A stretch of DNA of 64,000 nt. It comes from Rhabdophis nuchalis (taxonomy: Eukaryota > Chordata > Lepidosauria > Squamata > Natricidae). This document shows positions 1 to 12,475 of the stretch, in pieces; position 1 is the stretch's first letter; every line of letters starts with the position of its first letter. The notes beneath the pieces are model-generated. The model was not told the DNA's origin and made no database searches. It saw only the letters and a program-made list of their open reading frames with translations. A program made the position numbers and the translations under genes. The DNA is taken from positions 142,042,462 to 142,106,461 of the forward strand of contig CM077644.1 in the NCBI GenBank assembly GCA_039707465.1, in the 5' to 3' direction.

Positions 1-175
1 AGTTTTGCAGAAAAATTAATCACTTGGATACATTCAGTTGTGAGATCAAAACTGTTATCATTTGCATATATATATATGCTGAAAGGCAAAATGGGTAGCA
101 GTAAGCTCCCTTCCTCCCATATTTGGGCATACCAGGTGCTCTGACATAAACATTGACTTATTTCCCTGGCTAAGC

Positions 176-379
176 TGATAAAATTAAAGACACATCTGTT
201 TCGCTTGGCCGGCCTAGGGTAGTCTCTTTTTAGATTGGGGTTAGTTTTAATATGGGATTTTAGCGCAGGGTTAGTTTAATTTCATTTTATTATTGTATAC
301 TGTTTGTATTTTATATGTATTTTAAATTCCCTGTGCCCCGCCTCGAGTCCCTTCTGGGAGAGAGAGCGGGTTATAAATT
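176..379 (+). mobile_element. LINE (L2/L3 type) 3' end: last codons and 3' UTR
   Basis: The segment opens with the last codons of the reverse transcriptase frame (KLKTHLFRLAGLG then a stop at 220-222), followed by the 3' UTR shared with the better-preserved copies in this window, including the CTGTGCCCCGCCTCGAGTCC and GGGTTATAAATTAAA words. The rest of the element is missing, as expected for 5' truncation during target-primed insertion. It leads into an (ATT)n tract. Confidence 0.8.
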
Positions 380-381
380 AA

Positions 382-460
<79 letters not shown>
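380..460. repeat. (ATT)n microsatellite at LINE tail
   Basis: About 27 uninterrupted ATT units directly after the LINE 3' UTR, a tail grown into a microsatellite. Confidence 0.95.
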
Positions 461-1020
461 GGGAGTAGAACTCATGGCCTAATGGTTAAGGCAACTGCCT
501 GACATGTAAACAGCCTGAGTTCGAATCCCAGTAAGGGTATGGCTATCTGATGAGAGCTAAATAGCTCGAACACCCTGTTAAAGCTCCAATTAAGGGAGGA
601 AGAACACTGCTTTTCCTTTTCTGCCTTTCGGCTCATCACCAGAGACCATCTAGACAGAAAGCCATGAATTCCGTTGTGTAATTTTTTAATATGTGTGTTA
701 CGTTTTTGAGCTGATCAATAAATAAGTCAGGGAGACTAGGATAGATCTATTTCGAGCTTATTAGCTCTCATCAGATAGCCATACCCTTACTGGGATTCGA
801 ACCGGGGCTGTATTACATGCCAGGCGAGAGCCTTGCCATTAAGCCAGCTAGGTTCTGTTCTTGTCAGCTGAGACAGGAGGATAGTTATATATAATTGTTT
901 CCACGACACCCTGTTAGGGCCCCAATTAAGGGAGGAAGCACACTGCTTTTCCTTTTCTGCCTCTCTGTTGATGAGCCGAAAGGCAGAAAAGGAAAAGCAG
1001 TGTGCTTCCTCCCTTAATCA
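461..1020. mobile_element. Cluster of tRNA-derived SINE copies in both orientations
   Basis: A plus-strand SINE head at 474-540 shows an A-box-like CCTAATGGTTAAGGC and a perfect B box GTTCGAATCCC. A minus-strand copy of the same family has its head at about 790-850 (GTTCGAATCCC read in reverse) and its body back to about 573. The body words GGCTATCTGATGAGAGCTAA, TAGATCTATCC and GAGCCGAAAGGCAGAAAAGG recur at 57.2-58.5 kb. The right end is a hairpin (925-1018). Heads are tRNA-like but lack a full cloverleaf, so these are SINEs and not tRNA genes. Confidence 0.75.
925..1018. repeat. Perfect 38-bp inverted repeat with 18-bp loop
   Basis: Positions 925-962 and 981-1018 are exact reverse complements, both made of the SINE tail. 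The loop contains the GATGAGCCGAA word, so a SINE fragment has been duplicated in inverted orientation. Confidence 0.9.
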
Positions 1021-1376
1021 AATATATTTATAAACTTTATCTTTTTCATGCCTTCCTTAATTAATTATAATTGTATTATACGTCCTTCATTTTAAAACAT
1101 ACCAATAGAAACTTAAAACATAGCCACATGTTGGCATCATATTTGTTAATTCTACTATCCTCCAAAATCATTATTCTCTGTAGCCTATTTTAACCAAACA
1201 TCAGTAATATTTACTCATCTCCTTTAATATATCTTATTCAGTATTCATTCCCAATTACCACTTATAAGTATGCATATATATATACATTTATTATCACTTC
1301 CAATTACTTGTTTAACTATGTCTATTATCACTAAGTTTCCCTAATCTCATCTGGTTTTAAATTAATCTTTTATCTA

Positions 1377-1943
1377 TCAGCCTGTATCCTTCCAGTAATA
1401 AAACAATATAACATCTTCTGCCATTTGTGACATAGTTCTTCTGAACCTATCCTTAATCGAATTTGTGTGGACTTCTCTTTGCAGTCCATCATTTGTAAGT
1501 TCTTTCCTGTCGTTTTGGAGCCCTTCCTTTTCTTCTTCCTTGATCAGTTTAATTTTATGTGTCTGGGTTGTTATCAAAGGTGTTACTAGTAAGGTTTCTT
1601 TCTTTAGTATCATAAGTTCTGTTGTTGCTTCTTCTTCTATATCTTGCCATCTGAGGTAAAGTTCCCATCCATCTAATTCATCTTTCCATGTTCCACTTTT
1701 CCCATAGCCGGACATAAGCCTCTCATCGAAAGGATCAGCCATCTTAGTTTCTTTGTGGTTAACTCCCTTTTTAGTGTTTAAGAGACCAACCTCTGTTTTT
1801 TCCATACGATATGTAGCTCCATCCGTTTCCTCATATTCTCCAATTAAATGTTTAAATTTTTTTTCAAATGAATTAGAGCATTGCTGTATTGCATCCATTA
1901 CATCTCGCAAGCTAACAATTTTTCGTTGTTTAATAAATGCCAT
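1377..1943 (-). pseudogene. Probable L1-type LINE ORF1-like frame (188 aa)
   Basis: An intact 188-codon frame on the minus strand, lysine- and glutamate-rich, starting MAFIKQRKIVSLRDVMDAIQ and ending FYYWKDTG. Its size, charged coiled-coil-like composition and AT-rich surroundings resemble a LINE-1 first ORF (nucleic-acid-binding protein); I do not see an exact family signature. No second ORF follows at lower coordinates, so if it is L1 it is a fragment. The sequence to about 2390 could be its 5' leader. Uncertain: it could be another retroelement's first ORF. Confidence 0.4.
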
Positions 1944-2396
1944 TGTACAATTTTTCTTATTTCTTTTTATATCTTAGTTATTTCACAAAGAAATCAAATT
2001 CTTTGGAGAAAAAACTTTAAAAGTCGCACACACTAATGAAAAGGAAGAGATTTAGTCCAAGGTTGTCATCATGAAAAAAAATAGAAGAGGAAGAGAACAC
2101 TTACTGTTTCTTTTGAGAGTTCTTTATAGGTTCCGTTTGAAATATCAATTAGAAAGGTTTGATAACCCACCGACAAAGTCCTCCAGTGCTTAATTCCACC
2201 ACTTGTTTTCAATTTTTTTTTGTCTTTTAAAAGTTTCATCTTAGTTTAGAATATTTTTACGGGCTATCTCTTTTGCAGCTGTCTCTTTAAGACATACCAG
2301 ATAGAATCACTTTCACTTCTCGCACTCCTTCTTAATGGAGCCATCTGCAACTTTGCCAGTGGGGGGAGGGGGGAGGGCTGTCTGTTTACCGTAGAT

Positions 2397-5300
2397 TTGA
2401 AGCCCTTCCTTTGGACCAAACAGGGAATTTGCAATATCCCTGTGGTCAGTAAAGCTCCAGCTTTGTCTTTGCTGTCCCTTCAGGACAGTTTAGGTCCAGT
2501 GGACCGTCCAGCGGCAAAAGAATCAACAATGATCTTGCAGCAGCAGGATCAAACGTGGTATCATTACGACGTAGGTTCCACCTCTCCAAGCCAATGGGAT
2601 TCTTTGAGGCAGTGCAATTTCATGATCTTGGGCTGCAGAGAGGCTGGAGAGGAGACAGCTCACTAGATCTTCACCAGGTAACTGACCTGGCGCATCAGAA
2701 TGGGGAGGAAGCAATTGTAGGAGGTATCTCAGTGGGTCATGGGAGACCTTGTTGGTCTTAAGCAGGTGGACAGTTCCATCCTTAGGCTCCCCTTGACTTT
2801 CCCCACCCTGAAACATTTCATGTGCACTTAACATCTGGTGCATTCGATTAACAAATGTGTGGGTGAAAGCAGGGAGTTTTCATGTTCATTTTACGTAATT
2901 CACTCCAACGAATCCTAAGGTTACGAATGTAATTGGCAGATTCCATTACGTTTGTAATTCAACTACCTGTAATATTAAACATCAAAAATGTGCTTATTCC
3001 AGGTCCTTGGGAAAGACTTGATAGGTGGACACAAATGCCAAATCCAATTTGAACATTTGGCTATGCAATCAAAAATAATAATGGAAAAAAATCTTGGTAG
3101 CAGAATTCCTAATATTGAATGGGGTTGCCTACTTCTCAAGAACCAGATTTGTAATTGGATGAATTTCAGAATTTTTGTGTGGAATCACAGATGACAGTGG
3201 TAATAATCTGTGTAGTGTGTCTTTTTGGTTGATATAACAAATGTGACCCTATCTAAATTCAGAGATGCATGAACTTAAGTCTAACTTCTGTATTTTTTTC
3301 TGTATGGGACAGATTTTGAAGGGAACTTGGAAAGTTCAGTTACCAAATGGAAATATCTGAATCCTGGATAGTTGCTTTATTTCCATGTCCACTTTGTTCA
3401 TTTCAGCCATTAAATATTTAAATTACGTAATATCTGATTATTTGAAGGATATGTAAAACTGATTTATGTTGATGAATGGTATTCATGTTTGAAGATTCAT
3501 AGAGGCCCTATTTCTGGGCTACCATTTAGAAGAATTACCACTAATGATAGGCTTTTCAGTGGTAATGCTTCCATATCGAATTCCAGAAAATGCTGCTTTC
3601 TGGGGCTGCTCTTAAGTTTTGGAAAAAAAAGTCTCTTTAGATTCTAATTCAAAAATTTTGATATGCTGTTATGTATGCCACTTTTGCTTTTAACTTTAAC
3701 ACTAGTTCTGATTTATTTATGATAAAGCAGACCACTGATTTAAATAGTTAATTAGATATTCCAAACAAGAAAGATGAAATTAATTATGATGTCAAATTGT
3801 AATATGTCAATTAATATAACATATCCATAACAATCTGAGCTATTGCTTCTTCTCATACAATAACATTATCATCAAATAAAGGTGTGTAAAACATTATGTA
3901 ATCAAAATGTCCTGCTCAGCCAGCCTATTTTGAACTTGAAAGATTTACAGATTGCAATACAGAAATCAAATGTTCCATTTCATGGTTCAATCACTTTATG
4001 TAAGGTTGGAACAGGCAACTCTGATGTTGGGCACTTTCAACCATTATTGGATGTTGCAGCAAAGTATTTTGCAAGGAAAAAAAATCAAGCAATTTCGAAG
4101 AAAACATAATCAACAAAACATCTTCTTTAACCTCCCACTTGGGACAACTTACATTTTGCCATTGTGTTCTCTTCCCCTCCAATGAAAAAAGTCTAAAAAG
4201 AGACTGTTTTACATAACCTCTTACCTGCAACTTTCACCTTATTCTCAGTGAATCAAAAATAACATTCCATTTTAGAGAAGATGTATTTTGAGGATGGCGG
4301 GAGACTGAAAACTTTTCAACTGAATACAGTAATTAACAATATTATATATATAAAACAACCATATATTCTCATATATTAGGTCATAATTGCTCTCATTTTA
4401 CAAAACCATTTAATGAATTTACTAATGATTTGAAAAGTTTAGTCTTGGTGGACATTCAAGTGTTTTAAACCAAAGTTTCTGTAGACACAATCAGTTTTCG
4501 CAGCAGAGATAAATCAAATATTTTCATTGTTTTATTCCACAAAGCAAAATAAAACAATTATAAAAAACCAAGAATGTTTATTTTTGTTTTAGTTTCTGTA
4601 TACAAAGAAGCAGGACTGCGAAACATTAGATCCAGTTACATAACTTGTAAGACTATATAATTTAGCCTTATTGTATCTCTTTTACAGTTAACAAAATCCG
4701 AAAATTACAAAAACTACTGTTGGATCCAATAATCATGGACTGCTGCTATTGCAAATATAATTTGGGAGAGTAGGGGGTTAATATTTCAGATCTTCTTTAA
4801 TAAAATTTTAGAGCCATTTTATGTGTGATTATCATTGGCCAGGTACTATTTCTGCATCTGCACAGGTAATAAATATAATTACTACTTTCAAATAGATTTA
4901 TAAATGCATCTTCAAAATTACAGAAGTATGCACATCTGCGAAATGTTATACCTTACAGATAATCCTTCTTTAAAAACCCTAATGGGGACTGGAATCTCCA
5001 GAAATGCTGTTGTTAGGTGAAACATGACAAAAATCACTTAGCAACAGCAGTTCTAAAAACCCTGATTGCGATCATTAGGCAATAATTAGGCAATGACTGT
5101 ATCATCATTAGGTGAGCATCTCACACCTTTCCTACCCTGCTATGGTCTTTTCCAATTCCTCCCACCTGCCTATCTTTCCCCAATTTGTGCCCTTTTGGCC
5201 ATCCTGCATTGTGCCTCTGCAACCCTGATGGTCACCAACACCCACTGACCTATGCCATCTCTTCCTTTCACTGATGATCAAGCATGCCCAACCAAGGCAG

Positions 5301-5650
5301 CTGTTGTCCTTTTGAGACATAAGCTGCACTGACTTCCAATGCAATAGGAAAATGCAGATGGAAGTGTAGTTGGACACCTCTTGAGTCTACTGAAAAAAAA
5401 TAGTTTCATCAGAGTGAAAGGAATGCTGCAGATTTCATTCAGATTTCTATGTAACATTTCTTCCTACTAATCACCATCCAACAATGTCATTGTATAGAAT
5501 TCATTACCATCATTGACTGCTGACTAAAATGGATTCAAAATATGCGACTTAAAAAAAAAAATCCAGTATTGTTGAATGTTTAAATTAGGAACCATCAAAG
5601 TATTATAAGAGGCATTTAAACAAATCAAAGAAATCCGGAACATAGCTATA
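2397..5650. other. TNKS intron 3 DNA without a recognised gene
   Basis: AT-rich single-copy-looking sequence. Short frames at 2397-2843 match nothing I recognise and overlap on both strands. A decayed copy of the MITE seen at 56.5 kb is likely at about 5000-5110 (words like AATCACTTAGCAACAGCAG). Confidence 0.5.
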
Positions 5651-5653
5651 AGG

Positions 5654-6383
5654 CAGTGATGGCTAACCCTTTTCAGATCGTGTGCCTAAAGCAGGGGGAG
5701 CGGGTGTCATGTGCAGGCGTGCCCACACTCATAATGCTATGCACGTGGATGCTCGTGCAACCCTCCTGCGCACATGTATGTGCAACCTCCTATCCACTTT
5801 TGGCCTGCGATTGGACCCATTTTTCTCCCTCCCCAGACTCCAGAGGTTTTCTAGGAGCCTGGGGAGGGCGAAAACAGTCTCCCCTGCCGCCTGGGAGGCT
5901 TCAGGAAGCTTTCCTGAAGGCTCCGGAGGGTGAAAAATGGCTGTACAGCCAACCTGGAAGTTCGGGAACTGTGACTTCCGGTTTGTCCATAGGGCTGCTT
6001 TTCACCCTTTGGAGCCTTCAGTCACCATTCCGAACTTCTGGGTTGCCCGTACAGTCATTTTTCGGCCTCCGGAGCCTTCCCTGAAGCCTCCGGAGGGTGA
6101 ACAATGGCCCTAACCCGGAAGTGACTTCCAGTTTGTCCTTAGGGCCGTTTTTCGCCTTCCAGAACCTCCAGGAGGCTTCTCTGAAGGTTGCGGAGCGCGA
6201 AAAATGGCCCAACACGAAAACCAGAAGTCCGGTTTGCACATTGGGTGATTTTTCAAGAAAGTCTCTGGAGGCTGAAAAACAGCCGATAAAGAAGGCAAAA
6301 GTCAATGAGCTGACAGGGCAATACCTTGTGTGCCCTAACAAATAGCTCCGCATGCCACCTGTGGCATAGGTTCACCATCATGG
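5654..6383. mobile_element. hAT-like non-autonomous element, 730 bp
   Basis: Ends are CAGTGATGGCTAACC and, inverted, GGTTCACCATCATGG. Flanks carry an 8-bp duplication, CTATAAGG at 5646-5653 and CTAGAAGG at 6384-6391 (7 of 8), diagnostic of hAT transposition. The interior is a degenerate series of GGAGGGTGAAAAATGG / GGAAGT segments in both orientations, with no transposase frame; the frames seen inside are by-products. Elements with the same ends occur at 42.7, 50.1 and 53.1 kb. Confidence 0.85.
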
Positions 6384-6466
6384 CTAGAAGGCAACATTCA
6401 TTATGAGGAAACCTGTGTTAGCATGGCAGATTTTGCTCTCTTGACTTCCCAAAATATACTTTAGAG

Positions 6467-6560
6467 CAGAGTTCCCCAACCTTTCTGGGTTGGCAGCCCA
6501 GAGGAAGGGAGTGGCGAAAGAAGGGATGGTTTTGTGGGAGGGGTAGGTTGGGGACCCCTG
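6467..6560. mobile_element. hAT-like MITE, 94 bp
   Basis: Ends CAGAGTTCCCCAACCTTTCT and the inverse AGGTTGGGGACCCCTG, flanked by CTTTAGAG (6459-6466) and CTTTAGAA (6561-6568), an 8-bp duplication with one mismatch. No coding capacity. Confidence 0.88.
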
Positions 6561-7311
6561 CTTTAGAATATCCCTAAATTTTCTAAGGGGAAATTTGCTG
6601 ATCAAGAGGATAAAGAATAATTCAACAAGTTACCATTTCTAGCATCCCATTTCTGCCTCCTTCTTCAAGGTATTTTGACCTGCTCCTTGAAAATTTGGCA
6701 GGAAAATTGGCAGATGTAACAAAAATCACCTATATACATTTCCACATAGCTACACCCTAATTTTTAACATTTGCAGATTCCTAGATCTAGATATCTTTAC
6801 GTTAATACCATTAATCATAACCATACATCTAATCTTTACTCTTGTCAGACTATATCAAATTATATTGTTGTTACCACTGTTGTTATAATTATTATCCAAT
6901 TTTCAAACAAAAATCACTGGAAAGCCTATGATGACAACATCCTAAATTATTCTATGGAAACAAGTAAATTCATATAACATAATATTTAACTTTGGTAAAT
7001 GAAATGTGATCTAGAAAGAAGTCAGCAAACTTAAAAAATAGTAAGACATTGACTTTCCAGATTATTTTTGAGGGGCCTGTATCCAAATAAGTTATATCTT
7101 TTAACTGTTAACATTAGATGTCAGGGAGCTTACTGTCTGATAGTCAGCTGTAACTTTAAGCTAGCCTTTAAGTCTCAGCCTCTTTTACCCCCAAATGATC
7201 TTATAAGAAAACAATGAATACCATTTTCATCTCCTAAAGGGCAGAATATAAATCTAACATAAAAAAAATAAATAGTCCTTAGCTATTTTTCTGAGTTAAA
7301 AAGCTATAGCA

Positions 7312-7444
7312 GGCCCGTCAAACTGGTAACCTGTGGGCCAGATGCATCATGTGCAGGCCACACCCACCCCAGCTCCGCAAAGACAAAAAATGCCGTGACA
7401 CATCACGATATGTCATGTGACACGATTGAGTTTGAAACGCATTG
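7312..7444. mobile_element. Decayed hAT-like MITE
   Basis: Imperfect inverted ends around GTCAAACT and AGTTTGA, with GTGGGCCAGATGCATCATG inside. It resembles the 132-bp MITE at 30307-30438 (ends CAGGGGTGTCAAACTCGTGG), more diverged. Boundaries are approximate. Confidence 0.55.
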
Positions 7445-8261
7445 GCTATAGTATTGCTTCTATACTTTAAAATAGAGCTGAATAACTTGTGAAATTATTG
7501 GGTAACTATGAAGGTTCTCTGGAGTAACACATGAATGAAATATACCAAGCAACTACAGATATTTCTTGTTTAGCAACCAAAACTGGGATTAGCAACATAG
7601 CCACTAAATGATGGAGTCACTAAGTAAAAAATAAAAATCACATGACAGTGACTGCGCTTATACTTTTACTTCAGGATTCCTTTGTCCCTATTCCCAACCA
7701 TTTGGAACGCTCACCCTGGTGCTCATATAATTACTGGTCATACTTAAGTACAGAAACTGGGATTAGCAACTCTGTTACTAGGCAATATGATCATAAAGTG
7801 TGACATCACATGACACAGCAATTCTGGTAGTTCCAACTGCCATCATACTATCCTTTCAATAAAATTCCTCATTATGTGCCTGCTTACTTTTTTATAATCC
7901 CTTCCTTTTCAATCTCTTTGATGTACTAGGGAGAAGAGGAAAAAATCAGGTCAGGCACAGGAGACATTGCAACAACACTGTAGGTCTTACCGTATTTTTC
8001 AGAGTATAAGACAAACCTTTTTTCCTCTAAAAAGAGGCTGAAAATCTGGGTGCATCTTATACATCGAATACAGCATTTTTTGCCTCCCGAAACCTCACCC
8101 CCTTCACCAAAATGGCTGTGCCTAGCCTTATGGAGGCTTCCAGAGAGCTCCTGGGGGCTGGGGAGGGCAGAAATTAGCCTAAATCGGGGCGTTTTTTGCC
8201 CCCCAGCCCCCAGCAGCACTCTATAAGCCTCCATAAGGCTATGCATTCAATTTATGCATAG

Positions 8262-9187
8262 ATGGGAAGTAACGGACTCAGGCTCAACCCGACCAAGACC
8301 GAATGGCTGTGGTTTCCGGCTGCCCGATTCAACCAGCTCACTCCATCGCTGGCCATAGGGGGCGAACATCTTGCCCCTGTGGATGGGGTGCGCAATTTGG
8401 GTGTCCTCCTGGATGCCCGGCTGTCCATGGAAGATCAAGTGACAGCCGTGGCCAGGAGGGCGTTTTACCAGGTTCGCCTGGTTCGCCAATTGCGCCCCCT
8501 ATTGGATCGGGACGCCCTTCGCACAGTCACTCATGCGCTCGTGACATCCCGACTGGACTATTGCAACTCTCTCTACATGGGGCTCCCCTTGAGGTGCACC
8601 CGGAGACTTCAGCTAGTCCAGAATGCAGCCGCGCGAGCAATTATGGGAACCACTAGGTTTACCCATGTAACACCGCTCTTGCGCGAGCTGCACTGGCTGC
8701 CTGTCGTCTTCCGGGTGCGCTTCAAGGTGTTGATTATCATCTTTAAAGCGCTCCATGGCTCGGGACCTAGCTATCTGCGGGATCGGATCCTGCCTCATAC
8801 ATCCTCACGACCGATTCGCTCCCACAGAGAGGGACTTCTCCGGGTGCCGTCCACTAGACTCTGTCAGCGGGCGACGCCCAGGGGAAGGGCTCTCTCTGTG
8901 GCGGGCCCGGCCCTCTGGAACGACCTTCCCCCCGATATTAGGACGACCACGGACCTCCGCTCCTTCCGTCTCAAATTAAAAACTCATTTCTTCTGCCTGG
9001 CCGGCCTAGGATAGTCTCTCTGTCTTTGGGGTTTTATTGGGGTTTTGTAATATTGCTTAGTTTTAATGGGAATTTTAGCGCAGGTTTGGATTTAATTTAT
9101 TTTTAATGAAATGTTTATATGTATTTATTGTTTTACTGTGCCTGTGCACCGCCCCGAGTCCCTGTGGGGAGAGGGCGCGGTTTAGAA

Positions 9188-9257
<70 letters not shown>
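8262..9257 (+). mobile_element. 5'-truncated L2/L3-type LINE: RT C-terminal part and (ATT)n tail
   Basis: An intact 250-codon frame (8262-9014) begins within the RT, just after the YADD catalytic motif, at [19 protein letters not shown]. It continues through [34 protein letters not shown] and [16 protein letters not shown] to the terminal FCLAGLG. The 3' UTR and an (ATT)n tract (about 9195-9257) follow. It lacks endonuclease and catalytic RT motifs and is therefore dead. It sits inside the TIR element at 7991-9916, so it is the younger insertion. Confidence 0.85.
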
Positions 9258-9258
<1 letters not shown>

Positions 9259-9473
9259 TGATGCAAAAATGGCCCGTTTTCGCGATAAATGGGGCGGGTT
9301 TTTTGCTCATTTTTCACCCCCCCCCCGAGCACTCTGCAAGCCCTCCCAAGGCTAGTCATGCTTTTTATTAAAAGAAAAACGGCCACGTTTTCGCGGAGAA
9401 AGAGCAGTTTGGGGGAAGTATGCAAAGTGCAAAAAAACCCATTTTTTTTCTTCACGTAACTGTTTAGTTACAT

Positions 9474-9606
9474 GGCAACTTTAAGACTTTGGACTTCAAC
9501 TCCCAGAATTCTCCAGCTACCATAGCTTGTGGACATAGCTGGCTGGAGAATTCTGGGAATTGAAGTCCACAAGTCTTAAAGTTGCCACGTTTGGGAACCC
9601 CTGAGT
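9474..9606. mobile_element. Hairpin-forming MITE
   Basis: Arms GGCAACTTTAAGACTTTGGA and the inverse with AAGTCTTAAAGTTGCC surround a GCTGGAGAATTCTGGGA palindrome. The right end GGGAACCCCTG is hAT-like; the left end appears lost. Confidence 0.6.
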
Positions 9607-9917
9607 TAGAACACTTTTGGAAAGTTCTTTTGGAAGGCTCTTTAACTGTTTCTGTGCCAGGAGAAACAAAGTTTTAAGGTTTGTCAGCGATTTTCTTCTC
9701 CAGGACATGGATAAATACACCTGGAAACATCAACCTACCTACCTACTCTATTTCTCTCTCTCTATCCTTCTATCTACCTACAGACACTCTCTACCTACCT
9801 ACTGTATTTCTCTTTCTTTCTCTCCCTCTTTCTCCCTCTATCTACCTACCTACTTTTTTTATAATTTGCCTCTTCAAAACCTTATACTCCGGTGCGTCTT
9901 ATACTCCAAAAAATATG

Positions 9918-10174
9918 GTAAGTTACTAACATGGTTGTTAAGTGAATCTGGCTTCCCCATTGACTTTGCTTGTCAGAAGATTGCAAAAGGTTATCACGTG
10001 ACACCAGGATACTGCAAACGTCATAAATATATGCCAGTTGCCAAGCGTCCGAATTTTGATCATCTGACCATGGCAACTGTTGTAAGTATAAACATGGTCA
10101 TAAGTAACTTTTTAAAGTACTGTTGTAACTTTGAACACTCACTAAATGAATGGTTGTAAATCGAGGATTACCTG
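9918..10174. mobile_element. Half copy of the 'GTTGTTAAGTGAATCTGGC' MITE
   Basis: Shares GTTAAGTGAATCTGGCTTCC, TTGACTTTGCTTGTCAGAAG and the terminal ATCGAGGATTACCTG with the fuller copy at 56483-57016. The left half is missing; it abuts the previous TIR element. Confidence 0.65.
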
Positions 10175-11297
10175 TATTTTCTATGGGCATGAGCACTCCT
10201 TTTTCAAGAGAAACAAAATGAAAGTATTCACAAAAATGTTTCTGGTAAACTAATCATGTAATTGACTTAGACTAACTTTATTGCCACTTTGAATGTACAC
10301 TAATTGGCATACATTAAAATGAAATTTTGTTGCATTCAGCTCTCAAAGGGTCACCAACCCCCAATATATACTACATAAACATGAGAAACAAACAAACAAA
10401 TATAAATTAGGCATATAGCCACATATTATCTCACACACAGAAACATTACAGTCTAGTTCGGGTGTATACATGTATGTGGTTTGCAAGTCATTGGGCTTCA
10501 TTCTTGTTGGCACTTGGGGGAATATACACAGCTATGATTTGTAGATTAGAATACATTAGAATAACAGAGTTGGAAGGGATTTTGTTGGGTTTGATGGCTC
10601 CAAAACATGAAAAACTGTAATTCTAGTATACTGTTATTTTCAACCCACTTCTCAGATTCAAAAAGTATCTATAGTTGCTGATTCTAGATGTCAAGGAGAG
10701 GTTTCTTTGGAAACACTAATTAGAAGAAATGACGCTGGTGTCTCCCAATTCATTTTGTCTTCTCTATAAAATAATATATTCCTATGCTATCACAATAGAT
10801 GTTATACAACTATTTCCAAAATCAGTTAATCCAAAACTCAATAGAATAAAGAATAGCACAATAAATTACTAAATAGTCCACATAGGTGTTACTTTAACTT
10901 AATTCATATAGCTATACATTTACCTCCATGTCAGCTGAGTGTGGTGAATGGAAAGTCAGAATTATATTTTTTGCAGATTTCCCTTCATCTTTCACAATAT
11001 GACAATTTTCTTTTTTAGCTGTAATAGATATGACTGAAAAGCTAAAACACAGTGGGACCCCATCAAACCAAACAAATAAGATGTATATCTAAAAAGAATA
11101 AAAGCGGGCATATTTAACAGAGAGAAATATGCCATCTAAGTATGGAAATGGTTCAAGTAGACTTAATATGAAAGTCTTATAGCACTGACAGATGTTAGTT
11201 CTTATGGAAAAGGATAACTCCCTCCCTCATTTCAGACTGATAAACCAGAGAGCAAGTCCAAAGAAATAAGCAACCTTACATATATTTGCTGGGGACA
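10175..11297. other. Intron DNA, no gene seen
   Basis: AT-rich. The only recognisable item is a short CR1 3'-end remnant on the minus strand at 10557-10590 (GAATAACAGAGTTGGAAGGG). Confidence 0.55.
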
Positions 11298-12280
11298 TAC
11301 CGTATTTGCCGGCGTATAAGACGACTGGGCGTATAAGACGACCCCCCATCATTTCCACTCAAAATATAGAGTTTGTTATATACTCCCCGTATAAGACTAC
11401 CCCCTCTTCTGCACACCTTCCACACACCAAATAAAACGTTTGACTGCTGGACAAATATCAACAATACAATGACTGAAATTTGTTTCAATCAAATCACCCA
11501 ATACTTCAAACTCCCGGCAAATTAATCTCTCCACAGGCTACATCACCCTGATTCTACCGATTTCTTGGGGAAAAGGTGCAGAGCAGGCAGAGAAACGGTG
11601 AGGAGGGGGGTGGGTGGAAAAGAGCGATCCAAGGCCACATAGGAAAAGCCCCTGCCACCAGCTTCCCGGGAAAGCAACTCACCCACCCTTCCTCCTTTCC
11701 CTCCCCCCTCTTCCACCATATTACCAGGGTTTGGCAAGGGGTGAGGCGGAGAGGGGAGCAGCAGCAGCAGAGGCACCTGCTTGGGCACGACAGCGACAAG
11801 ATCGCTTGCCTGCTTACTGTCCAGCTCCCACGCTGCTGGTGCCGGGCGGGGGGGGGGAGGAGGGATGCTTCCCCGTTCCCCTTGGCAACCAGGCCCTCCA
11901 CTTCTGGATTCCCTTCCTTTCCTTTCCATTCCTCTCCATTCCTCTCCATTCCTTTCCTTTCCTTCCTTCCATTGCCTCCTTCCCCCTCCCTCCCTTCTTT
12001 CCTTCCTTCCCTCTTACCCTCCATCCCTCTTTCTTTTTCTTTCTTTCTCCTTCTCTGTTTCTCTCTCTCTCTCTCCTCCCCCCCCACCCATCTGTCACTC
12101 TGTGTGTGTGTGTGTGTGTGTCTGGGTGTGTGTCTGTTTCCCCCTCTCTCTCTTTCTGTCTCTCTAAGTCTGCCATTCTCTCCCTCCCTCCACCCGGGGA
12201 AGCAGCATGTCAGTTGCGGAGGTTATCCCGCAGCGAGCGGACAGAAGACCCAAGCTGCGGCTAGTGCAGGCGAGGAGGAG

Positions 12281-12475
12281 GGGCCAGCATGTCGACTGGG
12301 AAGGTTATCCCGCAGCGGGCGGGCGGGCGAAGGACCCAAGCTGCGTGCTGCCGAAGCCGTTCGGGGCTGGGCGTGCGGCGCCCGGATGGCTTTGGCGGCA
12401 CGCAGCTTGGGTCCTTCGCCCGCCTGCTGCGGGATAACCTCCCCAGTCGAGATGCTGGCCCCTCCAGGAAGCCCC
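12281..12475. repeat. GC-rich inverted repeat within the foldback element
   Basis: Left arm includes CCAGCATGTCGACTGGGAAG and GGCGAAGGACCCAAGCTGCG; the right arm holds their reverse complements (GCAGCTTGGGTCCTTCGCC ... CCCCAGTCGAGATGCTGG) around a loop of roughly 40 bases. Confidence 0.8.

Larger units (their letters stand above)
7991..9916. mobile_element. TA-flanked inverted-repeat element carrying a nested LINE
   Basis: The left end CCGTATTTTTCAGAGTATAA (just after TTA) and right end GGTGCGTCTTATACTCC plus AAAAAATATGG (followed by TA) are inverted repeats, with the TA on both sides acting as target duplication. The middle, words such as GCATTTTTTGCCTCCCGAA and GAGCACTCTGCA, recurs in copies at 21957, 22678, 47638 and 59491. 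A LINE (8262-9257) and a hairpin MITE (9474-9606) sit inside it. A (CTAC)n / CTGTATTTCTC pyrimidine tract precedes the right end. No transposase is present. Confidence 0.7.

Noticed and set aside
474..545. tRNA gene (good A and B boxes)
   Set aside because: The same sequence recurs in several copies fused to one SINE body, and no complete cloverleaf with acceptor pairing is present; it is a SINE head.
9075..9455. 126-codon minus frame with a long Ile run
   Set aside because: The Ile run is the (ATT)n LINE tail read through; no protein similarity.
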